From NCBI GenBank assembly GCA_008704415.1, contig VXIS01000621.1:1-11142 (forward strand): a stretch of DNA of 11,142 nt. Direction: 5' to 3'. The notes below the pieces were generated by a model. That model searched no databases and was not told the origin of the DNA. It saw only the letters and a list, made by a program, of their open reading frames with translations. This document shows positions 1 to 7,607 of the stretch, one piece after another. Both the position numbers and the translations under genes were made by a program. Source of the DNA: Sphaerosporella brunnea. Taxonomy: Eukaryota; Ascomycota; Pezizomycetes; Pezizales; Pyronemataceae. Each line of letters starts with the position of its first letter. Position 1 is the first letter of the stretch.

Positions 1-632
1 ACACCCTTTTTCGCTTTCGGCTTTGTAAGCCAATCTGGGTCCGATAGCGGAGTTGTCCGCGATGGAACTTTGCGAACAATCCTGAGGGGTAGGTGCGAGG
101 CTTGCGACGATTGAGGTGGGATGGGGGGAACGGAGGCAGCTTCTCGGTATTCGGCCTGTGTCCAGTGACTCTTGGCCGCTTCTTCCTCTAGGAGACCGCT
201 GAGGTCCCAGAGGGCGACTGGGGTTGGCTCCCAGTACATCTGATCCGCCTGCAAGTCGTCTTGCTCGGCTAACCCACTGAGCTCTTGGTACATGAGCTGG
301 ACATGTTTCTGCATCTCAGCAATTGCCATCTCATGAAGCCTACGAGTAGCCTCTTGCTGCTCGACTATCCGTGCGAGCACAGTGTGCGCTCCACGGACCT
401 GATCCTTGACTAACTCAAAGACCAACTCTTGGATCTGCTGAAAGAGCTGATCCATGTTTGCCGCGGAATCGATAGACTCCCGGACATCTTTCGCTGCAAC
501 TCTCAAGATGAGGGAAGCGACTTCTCTGGGGTTTCTAACTATGAGGCGACGGCTGTCGGCCTCCGGATACTGCTGGGGGTTCCACTCGAGGAGTGGAACC
601 TGGGGGGTGGGCTCGATGGTAATAGAGGCCAT
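1..632 (-). CDS. Gag-like N-terminal coding region of an LTR retrotransposon, partial (210 codons visible)
   Basis: An uninterrupted frame starts at ATG 632-630 and stays open through position 1. Its likely role is the structural Gag part of a Gag or Gag-Pol polyprotein, which would form cytoplasmic particles around the element RNA. The start is favoured because it lies 27 bases after the primer-like site and has A at -3 and G at +4. Visible features: an N-terminal proline/glutamate-containing segment (residues 1-30), then a charged, heptad-like helical stretch (about 35-125) rich in E, Q, K, R and L that probably forms a coiled coil, an acidic aromatic segment (about 125-165), a Pro/Ser-rich linker (168-182) and a basic tail (185-210). 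I recognise no named domain and no zinc knuckle; one could lie further left. The Gag identity comes mainly from position after the LTR. A host coiled-coil gene driven by this region is the alternative. In contrast to the other element proteins here, no disruption is seen, suggesting a young copy. Confidence 0.68.
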   Translation of the reverse strand, partial: MASITIEPTPQVPLLEWNPQQYPEADSRRLIVRNPREVASLILRVAAKDVRESIDSAANMDQLFQQIQELVFELVKDQVRGAHTVLARIVEQQEATRRLHEMAIAEMQKHVQLMYQELSGLAEQDDLQADQMYWEPTPVALWDLSGLLEEEAAKSHWTQAEYREAASVPPIPPQSSQASHLPLRIVRKVPSRTTPLSDPDWLTKPKAKKG

Positions 633-659
633 TATTGAGATGTCCAAGCAAGAAGTATT

Positions 660-670
660 CTTAAAATTCT
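660..670 (-). other. Self-complementary primer-binding site of the left element
   Basis: On the minus strand this reads AGAATTTTAAG and begins 2 nt after the LTR end at 673. It is the perfect 11-nt reverse complement of CTTAAAATTCT inside the LTR (plus positions 756 to 746). In Tf1-type elements the 5' end of the RNA folds back on such a site and primes reverse transcription in place of a tRNA. No TGG-type tRNA site follows the LTR. The 11-nt length equals that known for Tf1. Confidence 0.68.
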
Positions 671-682
671 GATGTAACGAGG

Positions 683-697
683 CTCTGTCTACCAGAG
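683..697 (-). other. Hairpin in R-U5 of the left LTR
   Basis: CTCTG (683-687) and CAGAG (693-697) form a perfect 5-bp stem with a 5-nt loop, 10 nt inside the LTR end. In self-priming elements, structure in U5 next to the primer site helps the RNA fold. A functional role here is inferred from position only. Confidence 0.35.
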
Positions 698-745
698 TGT
701 CGTGGAATTGAACTCAGGACCTTAAGAAACCAAATCCTAAACAAT

Positions 746-756
746 AGAATTTTAAG
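746..756 (-). promoter_or_regulatory. Inferred transcription start / R start of the left LTR
   Basis: The minus-strand 11-mer CTTAAAATTCT is the exact partner of the primer-like site at 660-670. In self-priming elements the complementary bases are the first bases of the mRNA, so transcription should start at about position 756 on the minus strand. A TATA-like TATAAGTA lies about 80 bases upstream (837-830), which suits the long TATA-to-start distances of fungi. Confidence 0.5.
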
Positions 757-829
757 GGCTATCTGGTCGGGTGGACACTAATGGTTCTTGTTGCTGAAGA
801 TAAAGGGGTTCTCTCGGCGGAAGCAATCC

Positions 830-838
830 TACTTATAG
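830..838 (-). promoter_or_regulatory. TATA-like box in the left LTR
   Basis: The minus strand reads CTATAAGTA here, about 80 nt upstream of the inferred start at 756 and about 200 nt upstream of the gag-like ATG. It is the best TATA candidate in this stretch. The support is motif plus position only. Confidence 0.35.
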
Positions 839-960
839 TGGAACGCCGCTTCAGAGACTAACGTCTCCCTGAGTAATACTCAGCCTTTACTCCTTGCTGG
901 CTTTCCGACAGTCTCTACGACTGCGGGCGTCAAGGCTCGCACAGAGATCGCCCCACCTTC

Positions 961-998
961 CTATGACTCACTCTTTGATTCCAAATCATGAGTCATAG
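961..998. promoter_or_regulatory. Large interrupted palindrome carrying two TGASTCA (Gcn4/AP-1-type) sites
   Basis: A perfect 10-bp outer arm (CTATGACTCA at 961-970 with TGAGTCATAG at 989-998) encloses a second perfect 5-bp arm (TGATT 976-980 with AATCA 984-988) around CCA. Only a 5-nt bulge (971-975) separates the two. Each outer arm holds a 7-bp TGACTCA/TGAGTCA site, the consensus bound by fungal Gcn4/CpcA bZIP factors. It lies in the inferred U3, about 210-240 bases upstream of the inferred start. Factor binding is inference. Confidence 0.5.
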
Positions 999-1302
999 AC
1001 ATGGGTCGCACCCGGATACCCCGCTCCGTAAGCGTTGTATTCTCGTGTTGCAGGAAGATGCTCAGCCCCATTGGCTCCATCTCCCGATCATCTGCGTCGC
1101 ATGCCTTTCGCAACAACTACACTTACTATGGAGGTTCTAGGCCCAGTGATTCTTCCCTTTTTCGGCTCTACGCCTTCCGGTTGATCACTCTTGACCCCTC
1201 CAATTGTCATCCTAGTTCCTGGAACAGGCAGGTCAACGAAGATATCTCGGAAGAGCTCTGACAATAGCCTATACAATTGTCATCTCCGAACCGGGTTCTC
1301 TT

Positions 1303-1324
1303 CTCAGGTAGCGTCCTACCTGAG
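1303..1324. repeat. Perfect 9-bp inverted repeat in the left LTR
   Basis: CTCAGGTAG (1303-1311) and CTACCTGAG (1316-1324) are perfect reverse complements around a CGTC loop. It is unrelated to the 961-998 palindrome. It could be a protein site or a hairpin; no function can be read from it. Confidence 0.5.
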
Positions 1325-1461
1325 GCACCCAATCTCCGAGTTCTTCCATAGCGTCACTCAAGCTAGCTACTATGATTCGGAGCCACCGGACTATCACGTG
1401 CTCTTGAGGCGATCACTATGTAGACGTTATTCTATTCCCTAGCTGACTACTTAGAGTACAT

Positions 1462-1471
1462 GTCACGTGAC
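1462..1471. promoter_or_regulatory. GTCACGTGAC palindrome near the left LTR terminus
   Basis: This 10-bp perfect palindrome contains the E-box CACGTG and lies 13 bases inside the LTR end. A second CACGTG occurs at 1396-1401. The plus-strand LTR has a comparable feature near its own start (10746-10770), again built from CATGTGAC/GTCACATG. Binding by bHLH factors is a plausible inference. Confidence 0.4.
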
Positions 1472-1484
1472 CATACCCGTGACA

Positions 1485-2720
1485 CTCGGGCATTACTATT
1501 ATGCCCACGGTGAGCTTGCCAGGCGATTCTGGGCTGCCGGCAGTCACCAGGCTTCACCCGTTCCTGGAAAGTACAAAATGGTAATTTGGCAATTCCACCA
1601 CTCCGGTGAGAAGATAGTGATAGTGCAACTAACTTGCGCCGCATTCACTTGGCAACTTTACAGGTGACTCGGGCATGTCTATTATGCCGACGGTGAGCTT
1701 GCCAGGCGATTCTGGGGTGACGGCAGTCACCAGGCTTCTTCCATTTTTGAAAAGTGCAACATTGTAATTTGGCAATCCTACCATTCCGGTGAGGAGATAG
1801 TGATAGTGCAACCAACTTGGAGTGCGTCCACTTGGGAACGTTACGAGTGACTCGGCCATGTCTATTATGCCCATGGTGATCTAGCCAAGCGATCCTGGGC
1901 TGCCGGCAGTCACCAGGCTACATCCGTTCCTGGAAAGTGCAATATCGTAATTTGGCAATTCCACCATTCCGGTGAGAAGATATTGAGAGTGCAACCAACT
2001 TGGACCCCATCCGCTTGGAAACTTTACGGGTGACTCGGGCGTTTGTATTCTGCCCACGGTGAGCTTGCAAGGCAATTCTGGGCTGCTCACATTCACCAGG
2101 CTTTATCCGTTCCTGAAAAGTGGAATATTGTAATTTGGCAATCCCACCACTCCGGTGAGAAGATAGTGATAGTGCAACTAACTTGCGTCGCATTCACTTG
2201 GGAACTTTACAGGTGACTCGGGCATGTCTATTATGCCGACGGTGAGCTTGCCAGGCGATTCTGGGGTGACGGCAGTCACCAGGCTTCTTCCGTTTTTGAA
2301 AAGTGCAACATTATAATTTGGCAATCCCACCATTCCGGTGAGGAGATAGTGATAGTGCAACCAACTTGGAGTGCGTCCACTTGGGAACGTTACGAGTGAC
2401 TCGGCCATGTCTATTATGCCCATGGTGATCTAGCCAAGCGATCCTGGGCTGCCGGCAATCACCAGGCTACATCCGTTCCTGGAAAGTGCAATATCGTAAT
2501 TTGGCAATTCCACCATTCCGGTGAGAAGATATTGAGAGTGCAACCAACTTGGACCCCATCCGCTTGGAAACTTTACGGGTGACTCAGGCGTTTGTATTCT
2601 GCCCACGGTGAGCTTGCGAGGCAATTCTGGGCTGCTCACATTCACCAGGCTTTATCCGTTCCTGAAAAGTGGAATATTGTAATTTCGCAATTCCACCATT
2701 CCGGTGAGAAGATAGTGATA
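1485..2720. repeat. Satellite array, left block (183-bp units)
   Basis: The landmark CACCAGG recurs at 1545, 1728, 1911, 2094, 2277, 2460 and 2643, exactly 183 bp apart each time. The sequence from about 1590 to 2138 is repeated almost identically from about 2139 to 2687, a 549-bp period of three units, with only a handful of differences over the first 450 bases. Units contain a hairpin-forming segment (GGGCAT, 7-nt gap, ATGCCC). Because 183 is a multiple of three, minus-strand frames stay open over more than a unit and create apparent 60-90-residue proteins with repeating sequence. I regard these as by-products of the repeat. The block starts abruptly at the left LTR and continues in register after the transposon. 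Confidence 0.95.
2719..2720. repeat. TA target-site duplication, left copy
   Basis: Satellite units normally read GATAGTGATAGTGCAACC. Here the unit is cut after GATAGTGATA, and the second half resumes with TAGTGGAACC at 4958. The TA is thus present on both sides, as expected for pogo/Tc1-mariner insertion. Confidence 0.9.
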
Positions 2721-2765
2721 ACGTAAGTCAGGTAGAAGCGATACGTCAGGGGTTAACGAGACGCC
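2721..2765 (+). repeat. Left terminal inverted repeat of the pogo-type element
   Basis: It begins ACGTAAGTCAGGTAGAAGCG and pairs with the reverse complement of 4913-4957 over 45 positions, with mismatches at repeat positions 8, 22 and 36. Similarity stops abruptly after ACGCC, which sets the inner limit. Confidence 0.93.
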
Positions 2766-2846
2766 GGTTAAATGCCTGTGAGCCCCGCCTTCGCTCCAGC
2801 TTATACGGCGACAACACAGTGAAAACCCCATCAACCAGCCCAAACG

Positions 2847-4736
2847 ATGCCGCATATCAAAGAGCGAACTACCCTACCCCAAATCGATCGCGAAGAGCGC
2901 TTTCAGAGAGCTCTACAAGCGCTTAAGGACGGTGTCTTCTCCTCTATAGGAGAGGCAGCAACGGCATTCAACCTTCCCAAGTCTAGCCTCGCACATCGTC
3001 GCAATGGCCGTCAGAGTAGGCAGAAAGCGCATGAGGGCGACCAAATCCTTTCTCCAGCTGCAGAAAAGGCGATTGTGAAGTGGATCATCAAATTAGACGA
3101 CTATGGTTTTCCACCACGTTTGGACCGATTGTGGCAGATGGTAGAGAAGCTGGCGGTGGGGGAGCGTGCAGCGCTGAAAGCCCGCTACGAAGCAGAGGGA
3201 CGCAAAACTGAGGTCCACGACACTATTGGCAAGAACTGGATTACCTAATTCCTTAACCGCCACCCCGAGCTGGGTGCAAAAATAGCACAAAGAATGGATC
3301 GCCAGCAGGTGTTCGCCAGCAACCTTACAACTCTCGCTGACCATTTCAAAAAGCTCGGCAAGGTCATTCGTACAGAGAGATTTCGTCCTTATCAGATTAC
3401 AAACGTCGACGAAAAGGGTATCATTCTTGGTTATTCCTCTAAGTCAAAAGTAATCACCCGTCGCGGAAAGAAGTCGCCTTACGTAAGACAGCATGGGAAG
3501 CGTGAGATGGTGACGCTAGTAGAAGCGGTCTCGGCTGACGGCTACATCTTTCCAACCTTTCTCATCACAAAAGGAAAGGTTCATACCTATGTCATGTTTG
3601 GGAATGTGAAAGAATAGGAGGCAGAAGTACATTTCGGGAAATCACCAAAGGGTTGGACGGACGATGAGCTTGGATATTACTGGCTCACGAAAATCTATCA
3701 TCCTTACAGCCTCAAGCGTATTCAGCGCGGGGAGAAACAGCTGTTAATCCTTGACGGCCATGGTTCCCACGTCAATCTAGAGTTTACTGAGTTCTGTGAG
3801 GCGCACGACATCGTCCTGTTTTGTTTGCCCGCTCATTCTACTCACCTTTTACAACCGCTTGATGTTGGTCTCTTTGCACGTCTACAAATACACCGATGAA
3901 AAGGCCGTTGAAAATTATTACCTTGCTACCAACGTAGGAATCAGTCATCGTCAGTTTCTCCCACTCTATAAGAAGGCTCGGAAGGCAGCATATACACGAC
4001 AAAACATTGAAAGTGCTTTTCGAGCAACTGGTATCGTCCCATTCAACCCACGACGGGTTTTGGACAGTCCCGCCCTACGCCGAGCCAACAAACCCCCTCC
4101 TGCACCTCCCCCAGACTTTATACTCGAGAGAACACCTCAAACAAAGGGCCAGCAGTGTCAGCGAGATTTGTATGCACAGGAGTGGATCAAAACAGCTACT
4201 TGCGGCGAGATTTGCGAATACGTCCTCCGCATCAACCATCAAAGCTATGCCAAAGACCTCCAGTTCGAAATCCCTCCCTTGACATGCAACATCTACGGGA
4301 GCAAACAAAGGTGGCAAAGGACACTGAAAAGGACCAGCGGGTAATCAGCAAAGCGAGAGTAATCACTGGTGCTGAGGCCCTTAAGTCCATCAAGGAGATA
4401 GATGAGAAGAAGACCAAACCCCGTCGCCGCAAGACCCAACCCGCTGCTCCCGACACCCCAGCAGCACTTCCGGCAGTGCCCACACCCTCTCAAAGAACGA
4501 GGGTCCGTTTTGTGCTCCCTCAAGCCCCACCAGAGACACCTATCAGGCCTGCCCGCTGCAGTAGTCAAAAATCACCCACAGACTGGTCGGATTCTAGATC
4601 TGATGAGGAGATGCCCGCTACTCCCCTACCTCCAGCAAGACCCTCACGACCCCCCGTGGTCCTAAACACCCCTCAGACACCAAATAGAAGGCTTATTGAT
4701 CGACCATTAGCAGTGCACCTCAGAACCCGGAAGTAA
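2847..4736 (+). pseudogene. pogo-type transposase (HTH_psq / CENP-B-like HTH / DDE_1), broken by stops and frameshifts
   Basis: The product would bind the inverted repeats and cut and paste the element into TA sites in the nucleus. From ATG 2847, residues about 14-55 form a pipsqueak-type helix-turn-helix (REERFQRALQALKDG, then a GEAATAFNLPKSSL helix), followed by a CENP-B-like second helix-turn-helix ending near GKNWIT. The DDE_1 domain follows, with Asp 3408-3410 (NVDEKG), Asp 3753-3755 (LILDGHGSH) and Asp 3861-3863 (QPLDVG). The last two are 35 residues apart (DD35D). A KARVITGAEA-type helical segment and a long Pro/Arg/Ser-rich tail end at 4736. Damage: TAA 3246-3248, TAG 3615-3617, a frame change near 3885-3892 and another near 4285-4310. 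The homologous sequence continues across each, so these are secondary lesions, not gene ends. An intron is unlikely because alignable motifs abut the shifts. Confidence 0.9.
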
Positions 4737-4912
4737 CTAAGGTAAGGCGAAAACCACGATTTTTGTGCCCCGGGTCTGATCGCGCTCAACAGGATTGCTC
4801 TCTAATCTCGCTCTTTGGTCTCTTCTCTATCATTTGCATGCTTTGGATTTCTTGTATGTAGCGTGGTTATGGAAATACGATTTGTTTTGTGTGTGGTGGC
4901 ATCGCATCGGGA
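4737..4912 (+). other. 3' untranslated part of the pogo-type element
   Basis: This stretch lies between the transposase stop and the right inverted repeat. It holds no frame of note and is pyrimidine/T-rich from 4797 to 4855. No clear AATAAA polyadenylation signal is seen. Confidence 0.5.
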
Positions 4913-4957
4913 GGCGTCTCGCTAACCCCTGACGTCTCGCTTCTACCTGGCTTACGT
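4913..4957 (-). repeat. Right terminal inverted repeat of the pogo-type element
   Basis: Read on the minus strand from 4957 it begins ACGTAAGCCAGGTAGAAGCG and matches 2721-2765 at 42 of 45 positions. Confidence 0.93.
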
Positions 4958-4959
4958 TA
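4958..4959. repeat. TA target-site duplication, right copy
   Basis: TA directly after the inverted repeat begins TAGTGGAACC, the continuation of the satellite unit interrupted at 2720. Confidence 0.9.
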
Positions 4960-7607
4960 GTGGAACCAACTTGGACCGCATCCGCTTGGAAACTTTACGG
5001 GTGACTCGGGCGTATGTATTATGCCCACGGAGAGCTTGCGAGGCATTTCTGGACTGCTCACATTCACCAGGCTTCTTCCGTTCCTGAAAAGTGCAATATT
5101 GTAATTTGGCAATCCCACCACTCCGGTGAGAAGATAGTGATAGTGCAGCCAACTTGCACCGCAACCACTTGGGAACTTTACAGGTGACTCGGGCATGTCT
5201 ATGATGCCCACGGTGAGCTTGCCAGGCGATTCTGGGCTGCCTGCAGTCACCAGGCTTCATCTGTTCCTGAAAATTGCAATATCGTAATTTGGCAATTCCA
5301 ACACTCCGGTGAGAAGATAGTCATAGTGCAACCAACTTGCGCCGCATTCACTTGGGAACTTTACAGGTGACTCGGGCATTTCTATTATACCCACGGTGAG
5401 CTTGCCAGGCGATTCTGGGCTGCCGGCAGTCACCAGGCTTCATCTGTTCCTGAAAAGTGCAACATTGTAATTTGGCAATCCAACCATTCCGGTGAGGAGA
5501 TAGTGATAGTGCAACCAACTTGGACCGCATCCGCTTGGAAACTTTACGGGTGACTCGGGCGTATGTATTATGCCCAAGGTGAGCTTGCGAGGCAATTCTG
5601 GGCTGCTCACATTCACCAGGCCTTATCCGTTCCTGAAAAGTGCAATATCGTAATTTGGCAATTCCACCATTCCGGTGAGAAGATAGTGATAGTGCAACCA
5701 ACTTGCACTGCATCCACCTACGAACTTTACGAGTGACTCGGGCATGACCATCATGCCCACGGTGAGATTGCCAGGCGATCCTGGGTTGCCGGCAGTCACC
5801 AGGCTTCTTCCGTTCCTGAAAAGTGCAACATTGTAATTTGGCAATCCCACCATTCCGGTGAGAAGATAGTGATAGTGCAACCAACTTGCGCCGCATTCAC
5901 TTGGGAACTTTACAGGTGACTCGGGCATGTCTATTATGCCCACTGTGAGCTTGCCCGGGAATTCTGGGCTGCCCGCAGTCACCAGGCTTTACCGGTTCCT
6001 GAAAAGTACAAACTGGTAATTTGGCAATTCCACCATTCCGGTGAGAAGATACCAACTTGGACCGCATCCGCTTGGAAACTTTACGGATGACTCGAGCATA
6101 TGTATTATGCCCACCATGAGCTTGCCAGGCCATTCTGAGCTGCCCGCAGTCACCAGGCTTTACCGGTTCCTGAAAAGTACAAAGTGGTAATGCCGCCATT
6201 CCACCATCCAGGTGAGAAGATAGTGATAGTGCAACCAACTTGGACCGCATCCGCTTGGAAACTTTACGAGTGACTCGGGCATGACTATCATGCCTACGGT
6301 GAGCTTGCCAGGCGATTCTGGGCTGCCGGCAGTCACCAGGCTTCACCCGTTCCTGAAAAGTACAAAATGGTAATTTGGCAATTCCACCATTCCGGTGAGA
6401 AGATAGTGATAGTGCAACCAACTTGGACCGCATCCGCTTGGAAACTTTACTGGTGACTCGGGCATATGTATTATGCCCACTGTGAGCTTGTGAGGCAATT
6501 CTGGGCTGCTCACATTCACCAGGGTTCATCCGTTCCTGAAAAGTGCAATATCGTAATTTGGCAATCCCACTACTCCGGTGAGAAGATAGTGATAGTGCAG
6601 CCAACTTGCGCCGCATTCACTTGGGAACTTTACAGGTGACTCGGGCATGACTATCATGCCCACGGTGAGCTTGCCAGGCGATTCTGGGCTGCAGGCAGTC
6701 ACCAGGCTTCTTCCGTTCCTGAAAATTGCAATATCGTAATTTGGCAATTCCACCATTCCGGTGAGAAGATAGTGATAGTGCAACCAACTTGGACCGCATC
6801 CGCTTGGAAACTTTACGGGTGACCCGGGCGTATGTATTATGCCCACGGTGAGCTTGCGAGGCAATTCTGGGCTTCTCACATTCACCAGGCTTCATCCGTT
6901 CCTGAAAAGTGCAATATCGTAATTTGGCAATTCCACCACTCTGGTGAGAAGATAGTGATAGTGCAACCAACTTGCGCCGCATTCACTTGGGAAGTTTACA
7001 GGTGACTCGGGCATTTCTATTATGCCCACAGTGAGGTTGCCAGGCGATTCTGGGCTGCCGGCAGTCACCAGGCTTCTTCCGTTCCTGAAAAGTGCAACAT
7101 TGTAATTTGGCAATCCCACCATTCCGGTGAGGAGATAGTGAAAGTGCAACCAACTTGGACTGCATCCACTTGGAAACGTTACGAGTGACTAGGCCATGTC
7201 TATTATGCCCATGGTGATCTAGCCAAGCGATCCTGGGCTGCCGGCAGTCACCAGGCTTCTTCCGTTCCAGAAAATTGCAATATCGTAATTTGGCAATTCC
7301 ACCATTCCGGTGAGAAGATAGTGATAGTGCAACCAACTTGGACCGCATCCGCTTGGAAACTTTACGGGTGACCCGGGCGTATGTATTATGCCCACGGTGA
7401 GCTTGCGAGGCAATTCTGGGCTTCTCACATTCACCAGGCTTCATCCGTTCCTGAAAAGTGCAATATTGTAATTTGGCAATCCCACCACTCCGGTGAGAAG
7501 ATAGTGATCGTGCAACCAACTTGGACAGCATCCACCTACGAACTTTACGAGTGACTCGGGCATGACTATCATGCCCACGGTGAGCTTGCCAGGCCATTCT
7601 GGGCTGC
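4960..7607. repeat. Satellite array, right block (183-bp units, one 171-bp unit)
   Basis: The array resumes in phase after the transposon, with CACCAGG (one copy CACCAGGG) at 5065, 5248, 5431, 5614, 5797, 5980, 6151, 6334, 6517, 6700, 6883, 7066, 7249 and 7432. All spacings are 183 bp except 5980-6151 (171 bp), where the 12 bases AGTGATAGTGCA are missing near 6048. Units fall into types by the segment after CAACTTG: CGCCGCATTCACTT, GACCGCATCCGCTT, GACTGCATCCACTT, CACTGCATCCACCT. Units near 6700-6883 and 7249-7432 are near copies 549 bp apart, as in the left block. The segment at about 7130-7255 resembles the left-block units near 1830-1915. The array stops at GGGCTGCC (7607), 8 bases before the next expected landmark. 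Minus-strand frames of up to 239 codons here are repeat artefacts in my judgement. Confidence 0.95.
5740..5758. repeat. Conserved hairpin within the satellite unit (example copy)
   Basis: GGGCATG (5740-5746) and CATGCCC (5752-5758) form a perfect 7-bp stem with a 5-nt loop. The same place in other units reads as a 7-bp stem (7558-7576), a 6-bp stem (GGGCAT with ATGCCC) or a GGGCGT/ATGCCC stem with one G-T pair. The pairing is kept although the loop varies. Confidence 0.55.

Larger units (their letters stand above)
1..1484 (-). mobile_element. 5' part of a minus-strand self-priming LTR retrotransposon (Tf1/sushi-like), runs off the left edge
   Basis: Read on the minus strand the order is LTR (1484 to 673), 2-nt spacer, primer-binding-like 11-mer (670 to 660), 27-nt leader, then a long gag-like frame from 632 to the window edge. 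This is the standard 5' end of an LTR retrotransposon. The LTR ends (TGTCACGG and CGTTACA) are shared with the plus-strand LTR at 10700-10980, so both probably belong to related lineages. The Tf1/sushi assignment rests on the self-complementary primer site, because no pol from this copy lies in the window. The element's right boundary coincides with the first base of the satellite, suggesting insertion into the array. Confidence 0.72.
673..1484 (-). repeat. Long terminal repeat of the left element (812 bp, inferred boundaries)
   Basis: On the minus strand the segment starts TGTCACGG (from 1484) and ends CGTTACA (at 673). These are the same eight and seven terminal bases as the LTR at 10700-10980. 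The left boundary is fixed by the adjacent primer-like site, the right boundary by the terminal motif and by the first satellite base at 1485. The rest of this 800-bp stretch holds no supported gene; short frames at 1001-1261 and 1088-1276 look like chance. It carries promoter-like material: a TATA-like box, two TGASTCA sites in a large palindrome, a 9-bp hairpin and E-box palindromes. With transcription starting near 756, U3 would be about 728 bp and R+U5 about 84 bp. The second LTR copy is outside the window, so the ends are not confirmed by comparison. Confidence 0.62.
2721..4957 (+). mobile_element. pogo/Fot1-type DNA transposon (2237 bp) inserted in the satellite
   Basis: The element has 45-bp terminal inverted repeats (2721-2765 and 4913-4957) with three mismatches, TA on both sides, and one transposase-like gene with a psq-type helix-turn-helix and a DDE_1 catalytic domain. 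The length and the 40-odd-bp inverted repeats fit fungal Fot1/Pot2 relatives. Deleting the element plus one TA makes the distance between flanking CACCAGG landmarks (2643 and 5065) exactly 183 bp, so the empty site is reconstructed without gap. It is now non-autonomous because its gene is broken, but its ends are well kept. Confidence 0.93.

Noticed and set aside
429..672. Plus-strand frames of 69 and 72 codons
   Set aside because: They are antisense shadows of the uninterrupted minus-strand gag-like frame.
1001..1276. Frames of 86 (plus) and 62 (minus) codons in the left LTR
   Set aside because: No motif, overlapping on opposite strands, inside the inferred U3; better explained as chance.
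1447..2855. Minus-strand frames of 65-91 codons in the left satellite block and transposon end
   Set aside because: Same repeat artefact; the last of them crosses the transposon boundary and so cannot be one gene.
3240..3300. Intron or two separate genes at the first transposase stop (3246-3248)
   Set aside because: The family sequence continues in the same frame directly after the stop (FLNRHPEL), so a nonsense mutation is the simpler reading.
4981..5005. CENP-B-box-like sequence in satellite units (CGCTTGGAAAC followed by CGGGT)
   Set aside because: The spacing between the CCG-like and CGGG parts is 13 bases instead of 7, so it does not fit the CENP-B box consensus.
4952..7597. Long overlapping minus-strand reading frames (97-239 codons) with repeating peptide sequence
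   Set aside because: They are direct translations of the 183-bp satellite in two or three frames at once, with recurring stops in one unit type and no recognisable domain.
1485..7607. CRISPR-like array
   Set aside because: The whole 183-bp unit is repeated with no unique spacers, and the setting is eukaryotic transposon DNA.
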